Assembly (NCBI GenBank): GCA_023627715.1
Contig: JAMAHW010000081.1
Location: 62,001 to 126,000, forward strand
Origin: Periconia sp. R9002
Lineage: Eukaryota > Ascomycota > Dothideomycetes > Pleosporales > Periconiaceae
Direction: 5' to 3'
Length of the DNA stretch: 64,000 nt
Position numbers and translations under genes: made by a program. The notes beneath the pieces are model-generated. The model ran no database searches. It worked only from the letters and a program-made list of their open reading frames with translations, and was not told the origin of the DNA. Shown in pieces: positions 1-8,756 of the stretch. Each line of letters opens with the position of its first letter. Positions within the stretch are counted from its first letter, which is position 1.

Positions 1-244
1 GTTGCTTATTTAATACCGGTTAAATATCGATGCGGCGAGGGCAAGACATTCCGTCCACACCACTAATCTGAGCGAGCATCGTCTGATCACCGAGTCCTAA
101 CTAGCTCAACCTGCTTGTGGCACAGTACAAGCGGGTTGAACTGAGACGTGGGGATCAGGCGATACTCGTACGGGTTAGTCTAGTTAGGATGTCCTGCCCT
201 CGCCTCATTCATACTCAACCGATATTAAATGAGCAACTTCAATG
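1..244. repeat. Long imperfect inverted repeat, MITE-like
   Basis: The first ~120 bases pair with the next ~120 read in reverse complement. The outer ends are GTTGCTTATTTAATACCGG on the left and the complement of GTTGCTCATTTAATATCGG on the right (ending near 237). The inner stems CTTGT (114-118) and ACAAG (127-131) flank a small loop centred near 122. Many arm mismatches are C/T or G/A transitions, as expected if repeat-induced point mutation acted on the element, and there are small indels. There is no coding potential. Size and structure fit a non-autonomous inverted-repeat element. I cannot see a target-site duplication, because the left edge coincides with the window edge. Confidence 0.7.
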
Positions 245-666
245 CATCGTCATAGAGCATTGCAGACTCCTATCCTCAGTTTTGATATGTTAGAACCCAT
301 CTTCCGGTTCTAACAGACTGGCTCATGTCTTAGTTGGTGCAACGGGATGCATGGCGTATGAACCCACGTTGTGTCAGCTCGCCTAAACCAAAAGCTCTGG
401 AATATTGCTAACACGGTCTACGGACAAAAGAAATTTACGAATGCTTCCTATAATGATGAAAAATTACTGCCGGTGCACGGCAAGTGCGGGAACACACGAG
501 AGGGGAAGAAGGGAGAAAATCCCATTGCTGAGTCCACTCGATATTGGTGCTAAAAGTCTAAAGAAGACGACTATCACTTCTACCCCGTTTGTGATTGCGC
601 TCGCAGCTTCCGTTTATGTCTTGTCCAGCTACAGTTCCATTCCCAACTTCCTCTCCAGCTCCAATT
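245..666. other. Gene-free leader upstream of the GMC gene
   Basis: The stretch between the inverted repeat and the oxidoreductase holds no credible gene. Short open frames here do not look like protein. An in-frame ATG at 616 could extend the downstream protein by 17 residues, but conserved sequence starts at 667. Confidence 0.5.
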
Positions 667-2277
667 ATGTCTGCTTCATTCGATTACATTATTGTCGGAG
701 GAGGAACTGCGGGCTGTGTGATTGCATCACGGCTGTCTCACAGCGGCTTCAATGTCGCCATTTTTGAGACGGGGCCTGTAAACTACACCGAGGCCATCAT
801 GAACCCATTGGGCGCTTCCAAGTTGCACTACACTGTGGCAGAGTACAACTACTACAGCACGCCCCAGCCAGAGTTCAATGACCGCAAGATCTCCAACCAC
901 GGTGGCAAGATCTTGTCTGGCTCCAGCGGTGTCAACTACGGTCTCTGGACCCGTGGACATTCCGCCGATTACGACCACTGGGCTTACCAGGTCGGCGATA
1001 CACGATGGAGCTACGACAGCTTGCTCAAGTACTTCAAGAAGACCGAAACCTTCTACGACCCCAAGGCCAACCCAGAGATTCACGGGTTCGATGGACCCAT
1101 CTCTTTGGAAGCTGGCCAGAGGCCGTACCCGTTGAAGGCGGATGTGCTTGAGGCGTTGAAGGAAAGCGGATTGAAGTTCAACCCTGACGGCAACTCCGGA
1201 AATCCCCTAGGTATCGCAAACTTCACCGAGGCGTGGAAAAACCACCAGCGACAGCCCGCAGGCTTGGCCTACAATTTGTCCAAAGTCAAGGTCTTCACCG
1301 AGAGCACCGTATCGCGCCTCAACATTGACGAGTCCAAAACCGCCACCGGTGTCACGCTATCCAACGGCACAGTCTTCGCAGCCAACAAAGAAGTGATTGT
1401 CTCGTGCGGCGCCGTCAGGACCCCCCAACTGCTCATGTTATCTAGTATTGGTCCCACGGAGGAACTCAAGTCCTTCGAAATTCCACAAATTGTCGATCTT
1501 CCTGTGGGTCAGAACCTACACGATCACATCTCCGCAGGCATCTTCTGGAAGCTCAAGAACCCCGAGCTAGGCCTTTCGCTTGGATCGCCAAACTTCACAG
1601 ACCCTGCCCTCTTCACTGGAAACCCTATCGACTGGATCAGCACGCTTCACTTTGAAGACGATAAGCTGGCTGCGGCAGCACAAAAAGATGGCACCACTAT
1701 CAAAGAGCTTTTTGGAGACAAGCCTCGTTCGCATGCAGAGTTCTTCGTCGCTTACGCCCCACTTGCAAGTGGCGGATCTGGATACACGCTTCCGTTCGAC
1801 GGCACGCATCTCGCCACAACCGTCATCCTACTCCTCCCCACCGCGCGCGGTACGCTCACCTTGGCGTCCAAGAACATCGAGGACGACCCCATCCTTGACC
1901 CTCGATACCTCGGATCAGAGGTCGACAAGGCCGTCTTGCGAGAGGGACTTCGCGCCGCTCTGCGCTCCATGGAAACCGAAAAGGCCAAGGAATTCGTCGT
2001 TGGCGAGGTCCCGCCAGAAGGGTTCGCTGGACTGACCAGCACCAGCTCTGACGAGGAATTCGATACTCGTATCAAGCATATTGGTGCGAGTTTCTACCAG
2101 AATGCTGGCACAGCTGCCATGGGTAAGGTTGTTGATACAGATCTCAAGGTCAAGGGTATCAAGAACCTGAGGGTGTGCGACGCAAGCATTCTTACTGGTC
2201 CGATTGCTTCGCACTACCAGGCCGCAATCTACGCCATTGCAGAAGCGGGTGCCGATATCATCAAAGGGGACGCCTAA
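667..2277 (+). CDS. GMC-family FAD-dependent oxidoreductase
   Basis: A 536-residue, intron-free member of the glucose-methanol-choline oxidoreductase family, flavoenzymes that oxidise alcohols or sugars. The N-terminal dinucleotide fold is clear: GGGTAG at residues 11-16 is followed by a hydrophobic strand and an acidic residue (FETGP). The C-terminal GMC signature is also present (AGTAAMG, LRVCDAS, ASHYQAAIYAIAE). In most relatives two residues act at the flavin, a His before the GT motif and a second His or Asn. Here the second is H516, but the first position is Q478 (FYQNAGT). I chose ATG 667 because the flavin fold starts directly after it; ATG 616 adds 17 residues that do not resemble a signal peptide, so the protein is probably intracellular. 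The substrate cannot be told from the sequence. Confidence 0.9.
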   Translation: MSASFDYIIVGGGTAGCVIASRLSHSGFNVAIFETGPVNYTEAIMNPLGASKLHYTVAEYNYYSTPQPEFNDRKISNHGGKILSGSSGVNYGLWTRGHSADYDHWAYQVGDTRWSYDSLLKYFKKTETFYDPKANPEIHGFDGPISLEAGQRPYPLKADVLEALKESGLKFNPDGNSGNPLGIANFTEAWKNHQRQPAGLAYNLSKVKVFTESTVSRLNIDESKTATGVTLSNGTVFAANKEVIVSCGAVRTPQLLMLSSIGPTEELKSFEIPQIVDLPVGQNLHDHISAGIFWKLKNPELGLSLGSPNFTDPALFTGNPIDWISTLHFEDDKLAAAAQKDGTTIKELFGDKPRSHAEFFVAYAPLASGGSGYTLPFDGTHLATTVILLLPTARGTLTLASKNIEDDPILDPRYLGSEVDKAVLREGLRAALRSMETEKAKEFVVGEVPPEGFAGLTSTSSDEEFDTRIKHIGASFYQNAGTAAMGKVVDTDLKVKGIKNLRVCDASILTGPIASHYQAAIYAIAEAGADIIKGDA

Positions 2278-2927
2278 CTCTAAGTAGATGGGCAGTGATA
2301 TGCCAGTGCAACATGCCTGGTTGGAGGACGAAGGACCTCACAGTGCGTTCCGCTCTCTCCGTAGAGGAGACTTTGCGAATGGCTGTCTATATCCAAAGAA
2401 CCACTAGGGTTAGGTACATAGAAAAAATTAGTTATCCCTTCACTGTTCGCATATGATTTTCGTACAATGTAACTTTACCATGCACTGCAAGGGGCACATT
2501 CTGACAAAAAATTGGCACTTTGGCAATTAACTGCAGGAGGTCGTTAGCACAAGTATAGCTACGCCCCATTGATAAAGTTCTTCGGTAGAACAAATATCCC
2601 AGCAAGGCAGCTGACTAATAAAAGACAGATTTGTTGGGGTAATTTACTGATCTTCACCGCTGGTTTGGAATCTACTTATTTACGCCAGGCGGTGAGTGCT
2701 AGACATTGGGGATTCTTCCATCTCAAGTGTTATGAAGAGCCTCAACCTACAGTTACAGATCAACAATAAGGGTTTTTGGTTCACCTGCTCCATTGAGTTG
2801 AGCGGGAGCTGCGGGACCTAAAGTATGAGTTAATTGCAGGGAGAGCATGAATGTGTGGACTGTGGCTGGAGCGGTCTGCTGACGTACTGGTAGAGGCAGT
2901 GATAGGGAAAGGCGTGCAGTTTTAGCG
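2278..2927. other. Intergenic, nothing recognised
   Basis: This holds the 3' flank of the GMC gene and the leader of the F-box-type gene. I see no RNA gene, repeat or conserved coding segment. Confidence 0.5.
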
Positions 2928-4382
2928 ATGTCTACTCTAGCGAACGAAATTGCCCACCTCGAAGAGCGAGTGAGGGCACTTTCGAGTACTTTTATGAACC
3001 TCACCCAGACGTCAGAGAACCCAATGCAAACGGCGGCCGACGAATTTTTCAGTCAAATACAGAACTTGAATCCAGCGAACGGAAGGACCGACTTTGATAG
3101 AGCAGCAAATGAATTTTTGAATGCTTTGGGACAAATGGGATTGAGTGTTCAGGGTCACGGCGATAACGAGGAATATAATGAACGAGAAGAAGATCTTCGA
3201 CATGGACATGACGATGAAGAGGAGGAAGAATCTGTCGAGAGCTATTGCCGACAGCATGGACATCTCGATGAAGAGGAGGAAGAATCTATCAAGGACTTAC
3301 ACAGACCTTGGACGGAAGACCCCTCCAAAACTTGGACGCGGGACTCAATCATCTTGACCGCATGCTCCAAGCCCTTTCTAGCGAACCCTTGCTCATCGCG
3401 GCCGGCGCAGACACCATCGCGGTTACTCAAGCTACCTACAGAGCTGAAACACGCTATCTTTCGCCATCTCAACAGATTTGACCTGCTCGATTTGGCACAG
3501 ACCTGCGCACTTTTGCACGATACGGTGCGCCCGTTGCTAATGGAAGAAATCGAGTTGATTGGCGCTACACCACGACACAAACTCGTTGCCGATACCCTAA
3601 GGTCTACGTTCTCGACTTCTCAAGACACAGCGCGCCTGCTTCAGCGACTAGTGGTTCTACGAATTGAAGCAAGTGATGATTTGTTACCCAATCTTCTGAC
3701 ACATACCACCAACCTTGACTCTCTACATATCGATTACGATCAGCGTAAAAAAGATGCAGGTATCCATACAATCAATGCCGAAAACATCAGCCAGATGATG
3801 TATCCCCTGCGAAAGTCACTCACCGACCTCGAGGTCAGCTATCGTTATGTGTCTTCTCAGGTGAATCTGCAGGGTTGGGCCTCTTTTAAGAACATGACTG
3901 CCCTCCGGTATCTTGACATCGCTTTCCCACTCCTCCTTGGCGCAGACCCAGTAACCGCCCCCGAGCTCGGTGAAGTACTCCCTCCGGGATTGGTGCGGCT
4001 CAGGATGGAATATAGGTCATTCGCAAATGACGGGAGCAACAAGTGGAGTTCGAGCGATAGAGATAACTTAGTCACCCGTTTCATCGCCGACGAGAACTGG
4101 AGGCAATATACGCCAGACCTTGTGACGTTCTGCTGCACCCGAGAATCAGGTGACCCACTAAATTGGACTCGTCAGGCTTTGGATGAAAGGAAGGAATGGC
4201 GACTAATCCGAGCAAATGGCTTGCGCAACGGTTCGGACATTCCCAGATCAGTAACAAGGGCATTCGGGATGGACCCTAATAACAATGACCCTGACGATAT
4301 CGACATGCCGGAAGAGAAAGATGACGAGGAAATTTACGGGGGTGGTTCTGATTGGGCAGAATCAGAAGAAGACGACGAGTAA
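2928..4382 (+). CDS. F-box-like protein, first of a tandem pair
   Basis: A single-exon gene of 484 residues. An F-box-like helix set lies at about residues 166-205 (LLKLPTELKHAIFRHLNR, then LAQTCALLHDTV), the usual contact for Skp1 in SCF ubiquitin ligases. The N-terminal 130 residues contain a predicted coiled coil (LANEIAHLEERVRALSS) and a duplicated acidic block (DEEEEES twice, residues ~95-120), seen in DNA as a direct repeat near 3205-3290. The rest resembles the variable, leucine-containing region of fungal F-box proteins. The C-terminus is strongly acidic (residues ~450-484). The downstream locus at 5346-7415 shares the F-box and the segment just before it (ACSKPFLANP here, ACSESFITNP there), so the two are paralogues. 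The target is unknown. Confidence 0.75.
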   Translation: MSTLANEIAHLEERVRALSSTFMNLTQTSENPMQTAADEFFSQIQNLNPANGRTDFDRAANEFLNALGQMGLSVQGHGDNEEYNEREEDLRHGHDDEEEEESVESYCRQHGHLDEEEEESIKDLHRPWTEDPSKTWTRDSIILTACSKPFLANPCSSRPAQTPSRLLKLPTELKHAIFRHLNRFDLLDLAQTCALLHDTVRPLLMEEIELIGATPRHKLVADTLRSTFSTSQDTARLLQRLVVLRIEASDDLLPNLLTHTTNLDSLHIDYDQRKKDAGIHTINAENISQMMYPLRKSLTDLEVSYRYVSSQVNLQGWASFKNMTALRYLDIAFPLLLGADPVTAPELGEVLPPGLVRLRMEYRSFANDGSNKWSSSDRDNLVTRFIADENWRQYTPDLVTFCCTRESGDPLNWTRQALDERKEWRLIRANGLRNGSDIPRSVTRAFGMDPNNNDPDDIDMPEEKDDEEIYGGGSDWAESEEDDE

Positions 4383-5345
4383 TTTCTTTGTGGGGGATGA
4401 CGAAGCTCAAATCTTAATGGCAAATTCTTCACGAAATATGTCTTTTCTGTGGCGCTTTGGGATGGATATCATGTACCTTGAGAACAGTAATTATTACCAA
4501 TATAACTCAAGACGCATCATGTTTGCAAAAAAGATCGATTGATAAAGATGATACGAATTTCACCGTGATTGCTATTCTTGTCTCTGGCTTAATCTGATCT
4601 TCTTCAATATGTATATGTTTATAGCACTGTGAGGTACAGGGAGTGTACCATCGAGAAGTACATAAGTTTCTTCAGGGGCTTATGCATCTTCTGTATCCTC
4701 TATTAAAAAGGGTCATCCGCTGTTCTTAATGTCAAAATCGTTCTTGTCATATTTTATAAGTCACTTCTACTAAGTACACCCGTCATAATTGCTACGTAAA
4801 GATTATTCATTACGGGGTTTGGCTGGGTTAGGAAAAGGCTGTTAACCGCACTTTCTACTTTAGAAGACTATTAAACACCCTTTTAATGTAGCTTCTATAG
4901 GCGCTTAATAGGCGTTAAAGACTTTAATTTCTATTAGACAGCCTTCTTAGGGTGTGCCGAACTCGGTAATGTCGATAAACAATCACGTGACGTGATTATG
5001 TAGCTCACCGCCTGACGTAGAGGGTTAGACTCCAAACACGGCGAGCTGATTACTTAGCTAATTAGGAGCCCCCTTAATGTGGATAGACTAATTACCGACG
5101 CGTCCATCTGCCGGGGCTCGCGTTATCTTCGTGCCATGTATTACACGCTAGCGAAAATACTGCCGGCAGTACTTTGGATGTCCCTTATCTTGACGCCACT
5201 GCAAGTTCTACTTACTCCTGTCAACTTACACGCACTCAGGACTCAGGTTGGCCTTTCCTGCCTCATCGACAAAGGTATCATCGCCGTAAATCGACAGGCT
5301 ATAATTAATTGCTGACATAACTGCAGTTATAGGACGATTCCGGCA
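4383..5345. other. AT-rich intergenic tract, likely decayed repeat
   Basis: Between the two F-box loci the composition shifts to AT-rich sequence dense in TA steps (about 4560-4960, for example TTAATAGGCGTTAAAG), unlike the flanking genes. No open frame of useful length is present. This is the look of a repeat relic altered by repeat-induced point mutation, although no element could be named. A 17-base interrupted palindrome lies at 4981-4997, and a weaker inverted pair (AGCTCACCG / CGGCGAGCT) spans about 5002-5048. Confidence 0.45.
4981..4997. promoter_or_regulatory. 17-base interrupted palindrome with CACGTG core
   Basis: AATCACGTGACGTGATT is symmetric about its central G and contains an E-box (CACGTG). 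The same 15-base core recurs at 20481-20495. It lies 349 bases upstream of the ATG at 5346. bHLH factors of the Cbf1 type bind CACGTG; binding here is inference. Confidence 0.4.
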
Positions 5346-5822
5346 ATGGCGACCCTAGAAGAAGAGCGGACTCCAGACGAGGAGCGGACTCCAGAAGAAG
5401 AGCGGGCTCCAGAGGAACTGCGGTCTCTAAACGAATTGCTTGAGGTCGCAGCCGCCACACGTTGCACTATCCCGACTAGAGTCGCCGTGGCGAACGGATT
5501 GGAGTCATGCAAATGCGAATATCACTTGCTCAAGTCGGTGCAGTCCAACATGTTCTTGGATGAGTGGTTCGAGTATAAAATTGAAGAGGGGTCGGATGAA
5601 CAAGAGTATTTGGATGCTCTTTATGATGTTTTGGAAGAGGGGGAAGAAAGAGCTGCTCTGTTCAAGCATGTCCATTGGAATGCGAACGGGGATTGGTGTG
5701 CTTTAGAGCCCAAGTGCACAGAACCAGATGAGGATCCGTTTGATGAGGATCCGTTTGATGAGTGGATGAAATTTGTAGCCTACGTAGTGCCGAAGTTAGC
5801 GGACGCATTGCGACGAGCTTAG
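5346..5822 (+). CDS. N-terminal half of interrupted F-box paralogue
   Basis: An open frame of 158 residues starts at ATG 5346 and stops at TAG 5820-5822. The N-terminus carries three 18-base direct repeats encoding EERTPDEERTPEEERAPEE, and a 15-base repeat encodes DEDPFDEDPFDE near 5727-5762. The remainder is acidic with amphipathic helices and has no recognised domain. The next open frame downstream (to 7415) lies in exactly the same reading frame, separated only by this one stop codon. The most natural reading is that both were one gene of about 690 codons, like the upstream paralogue but longer. I found no plausible intron (no CTAAC or CTGAC branch site with an AG) that would remove the stop. 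It may alternatively be a short protein in its own right. Confidence 0.5.
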   Translation: MATLEEERTPDEERTPEEERAPEELRSLNELLEVAAATRCTIPTRVAVANGLESCKCEYHLLKSVQSNMFLDEWFEYKIEEGSDEQEYLDALYDVLEEGEERAALFKHVHWNANGDWCALEPKCTEPDEDPFDEDPFDEWMKFVAYVVPKLADALRRA

Positions 5823-6047
5823 GATATAGCGAGCGTGACCGACAAGCCTAATATTTCGATCCCTCTTTTGGCGGAGTGCCTAGATCCAGAGGGTAATTTC
5901 GACCTCGAAAATCGCTGGCCGGATTTGATACGGCTTTTATCTTTCGACGTGAAAGGGGAGGAGGCACATGGCATTTTGAAAAGATATTTAGATGAGGAGG
6001 GGAGGTGGCACTTTGGCGGACGCCTGGAAGAGGCAGTGAGTGTGAAG

Positions 6048-7415
6048 ATGAGCACCTGCGGTTTGATGATTGCGTACCTGCAAAAGATTGATCCAAATTC
6101 CCCGAATCTGACGGAAAAGATATATCATGTCTTTGAAGAGATCCAGGATTGGGCAGAGATAAGAGAAGATCCTATCCGACGGCAACGGATAGAAACATGC
6201 CGGCAGTGGTACCAGTCTCCATTTGACCGCGCGTGGATCGCGACTGCTTGCTCCGAGTCCTTCATTACGAACCCCCACCCGCGACAGCTGCAATACTCGC
6301 CACTACTTGATTTACCCGTGGAGCTCCATCGCGATATCTTCCATCGTCTTGACAGAAAAGCTCTGTTCTCGTTGACACAGACCTGTGTAGTCTTACGCGA
6401 TACAGTGATCCCACTCCTTTTAGAACGTACTGTGCTAAATTGGCACCACCCTGCGCGATATACGGCCAACGACGCGTTCTCAAAGAAATTAAACACTTCT
6501 AAGGAGACGGCGGATGCAGTTCGGCACCTAGAAGTCTATGGATATGGAGTTAGGGATACCAAACTTGCCGATATTCTGCTGCAAACCTCTAAGCTCAAGT
6601 CTTTGACTTTAAACTACATGCTAAAAGATCATAAAGATATTATCGACGCAGTTGATGTCAACAGCATTAGAGGGCTCCTATCCCCCGTGCGGAACACGCT
6701 CACCCACCTTGTATTGGGCTGGAGTTCTGATTTCGACGATTTAGATGCCGTAACCTGGGAGGCAAAAACCTGTGTGTTCCGTCATTGTAAACTCGAGAAA
6801 ATGACCGCACTCCGATATCTTGAAGCCCCATTTTTGTTTCTTTTCGGCCCATACCCTAAGCGAGCGCCTGAAGCCATTGACGTTCTCCCTTCAAGCCTTG
6901 TAGAACTCAGGATTACGTCAGATCTCTTGGATTTGGAAGGTGAAGGCCTAGATCACTGGAGCGAGCGACAAAGAGAAACAAAGTTGGGCGAATGGCTTGA
7001 TTATGTCTCCCGGAAGAATTCCATGCCACATTTCAAGGTGTTTAGTTATCGCAGGTTCAGAAGGACCCTGGATGACGAGCAAAAATGGAAAAATATGGAG
7101 ATGCGCTTGTTCGAATCCGCACAGGAGAAGAATTTGTCGTGGGGAATGGAATTGAGCGAGCTAAAAGCAAAAGCCCAAGAAAGGAGAAAAGAGTTGGAGT
7201 TCAAAGAGCGATGGGATAATCCGGAGTGGAGGGAGAACTTGTTTGAAAATGACAACATCATTCTACGTCGCTTACTTTATCAACTACACCAAGTCCCACC
7301 ATTTCATAAAATGCCTGATGAAACTCAGCTCAAGCAGAATCTTGAGCAGTTTCTTATTCTTCGAAGCGTCGCTCAGTATTCACTACACCAATCGAAATCT
7401 CTTCAAGTTGAGTAA
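6048..7415 (+). CDS. F-box-like protein, C-terminal part of interrupted paralogue
   Basis: The open frame runs from just after the TAG at 5820 to the stop at 7415. The first ATG inside it is 6048, giving 455 residues; the frame upstream of 6048 also looks coding (residues around SIPLLAECLDPEGNFDLENRW), supporting an older start at 5346. The F-box-like helices (LLDLPVELHRDIFHRL, then LTQTCVVLRDTV) closely match those of the gene at 2928-4382, as does the preceding ACSESFITNP. Downstream are leucine-rich stretches typical of F-box substrate regions (LKSLTLNYML) and a charged, probably coiled-coil C-terminus (ELKAKAQERRKELEFKERW). It could be a pseudogene fragment, a shorter functional protein from ATG 6048, or a read-through product. 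Confidence 0.6.
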   Translation: MSTCGLMIAYLQKIDPNSPNLTEKIYHVFEEIQDWAEIREDPIRRQRIETCRQWYQSPFDRAWIATACSESFITNPHPRQLQYSPLLDLPVELHRDIFHRLDRKALFSLTQTCVVLRDTVIPLLLERTVLNWHHPARYTANDAFSKKLNTSKETADAVRHLEVYGYGVRDTKLADILLQTSKLKSLTLNYMLKDHKDIIDAVDVNSIRGLLSPVRNTLTHLVLGWSSDFDDLDAVTWEAKTCVFRHCKLEKMTALRYLEAPFLFLFGPYPKRAPEAIDVLPSSLVELRITSDLLDLEGEGLDHWSERQRETKLGEWLDYVSRKNSMPHFKVFSYRRFRRTLDDEQKWKNMEMRLFESAQEKNLSWGMELSELKAKAQERRKELEFKERWDNPEWRENLFENDNIILRRLLYQLHQVPPFHKMPDETQLKQNLEQFLILRSVAQYSLHQSKSLQVE

Positions 7416-7682
7416 GACTATCAAGACGACGACACAACTATATCGAGGGATCAACACCAGGAATTGTTATTTGGCGAGAGGAACCGACCACAAAACGCCT
7501 TGGTGCTCCAGCATTTCGGGTCTATAATCTATTGTGCGAATACAAGACGATGGGATCTCCAATGCCTCTAAATACGCTCCGTCGGACCCAACAGTTTTCG
7601 AGATTTCGGATGTCAAACCCACTTATAGCGTCCATTCCTCCACACCACTCTACCACCATCACCAAACCCTCCCACCCCCCGA

Positions 7683-8756
7683 TCAAGGCACAAAAACATC
7701 GAAATCGAACACGGGCGCGCCCCCCTGCAGAACCCCACCCGCCGGGATGTAAACCCTCCCATCCACACCCACCGCCGACGTCCCATGCCTCGGGATCCTC
7801 ATCCCGCCCTCAACCCTCTCCCAAGTCTCGCTCTCCGTATCAAAAACCTCGACCTCGCCAAAAACACCGCTCTCACTCGCCCGGTTCCCCTCGCCTCCAA
7901 ACGTATACACCTTCTTCCCCACAACACCCGCTGCCACGCCCCCTCGCGGCGTCGGCATCTTCGCATCACTGACGCTCCACCCCTTCTCCAGATCCGCGAA
8001 ATCGAGGATGAAAACGGTGTCTTTTACGTTTTCCTGGCCGAAGGCGCGGCCGCCTAGGATGTAGAATTTCGAGCCGACGACGGCGGATGCAGCGTGGTCG
8101 CGTTCTTCGGGGAGGATGCTCGCGAGTGGGGGAAGCGAGATCCAGGTTTGGGAGGATGTGTTGAACGCGGAGACCACCTTGGACGAATCCTGCGTGGGCG
8201 GGTTGAAACCGAGCGTGGTTAGGCCGCCGGCGAGGTAAATAACGGATTCGTGGACGCCGACGGATGCGCTGCCTCGTGGAGTGGGGAAGGCGTTTTCAGA
8301 CGTCAAAGATACAGTGCTCCACTCATCCTTCTCGGGTGCGTAACTATACACGCCATCCACGGCGTCCCACAGCCTTCCTTCCCCCGACCCTGCCTCAGCC
8401 ATCCCCCCAACAACCCAAATCCGCCCGTCCACAACCACCGCATTGATATGATTCAACGCCTGCGGGATCGGCGCCAACTCCGTCGGCTCGGTCCAGGTCC
8501 GCGCATCGAGGTTGTAGGCTTGCAAGATGGGAGTCGTAACCACGGGCGGGACGTACGCGGTGTCGTTAGTGGGGACGATGCCGCCGAGGATGTAGAGCGT
8601 GGATGAGCAGGGTGTGTAGACGGTGGTGTGTTCTTGGCGGGGGAGAGTGGTGATTGGGGGGAGGACTTCCCAGTGGGAAGTGTTGGAGGTTAAGGGGAGG
8701 GAGGTGGTTAGGGGGAGGAGGGAGAGAAGGGAGAGGGTGGTCGTGCTGAGGTACAT
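7683..8756 (-). CDS. Secreted Kelch-repeat protein
   Basis: A single-exon gene of 357 residues. The first ~19 residues form a signal peptide (short N-region, a run of Leu/Thr, cleavage probably after TTSLPL or nearby). The rest is a set of about six Kelch repeats, visible as the recurring GG pair after a hydrophobic strand (YILGGIV, VWVVGGMAE, IYLAGGLTT, FYILGGRAF, VYTFGGEGN, VYIPAGGVL) followed by a YD- or W-type strand, so it should fold into a six-bladed beta propeller. Fungal extracellular propellers of this kind include galactose-oxidase-like proteins, but the copper ligands and extra domains of galactose oxidase are absent, so no enzyme activity is inferred. It ends at FDVFVP with no GPI or membrane anchor, and is likely secreted. 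Confidence 0.85.
   Translation of the reverse strand: MYLSTTTLSLLSLLPLTTSLPLTSNTSHWEVLPPITTLPRQEHTTVYTPCSSTLYILGGIVPTNDTAYVPPVVTTPILQAYNLDARTWTEPTELAPIPQALNHINAVVVDGRIWVVGGMAEAGSGEGRLWDAVDGVYSYAPEKDEWSTVSLTSENAFPTPRGSASVGVHESVIYLAGGLTTLGFNPPTQDSSKVVSAFNTSSQTWISLPPLASILPEERDHAASAVVGSKFYILGGRAFGQENVKDTVFILDFADLEKGWSVSDAKMPTPRGGVAAGVVGKKVYTFGGEGNRASESGVFGEVEVFDTESETWERVEGGMRIPRHGTSAVGVDGRVYIPAGGVLQGGAPVFDFDVFVP

Noticed and set aside
5777..5822. Intron that could remove the TAG at 5820
   Set aside because: GT..AG pairs exist, but there is no branch-site sequence, and the candidate intron is under 40-45 bases and would delete coding-like sequence.
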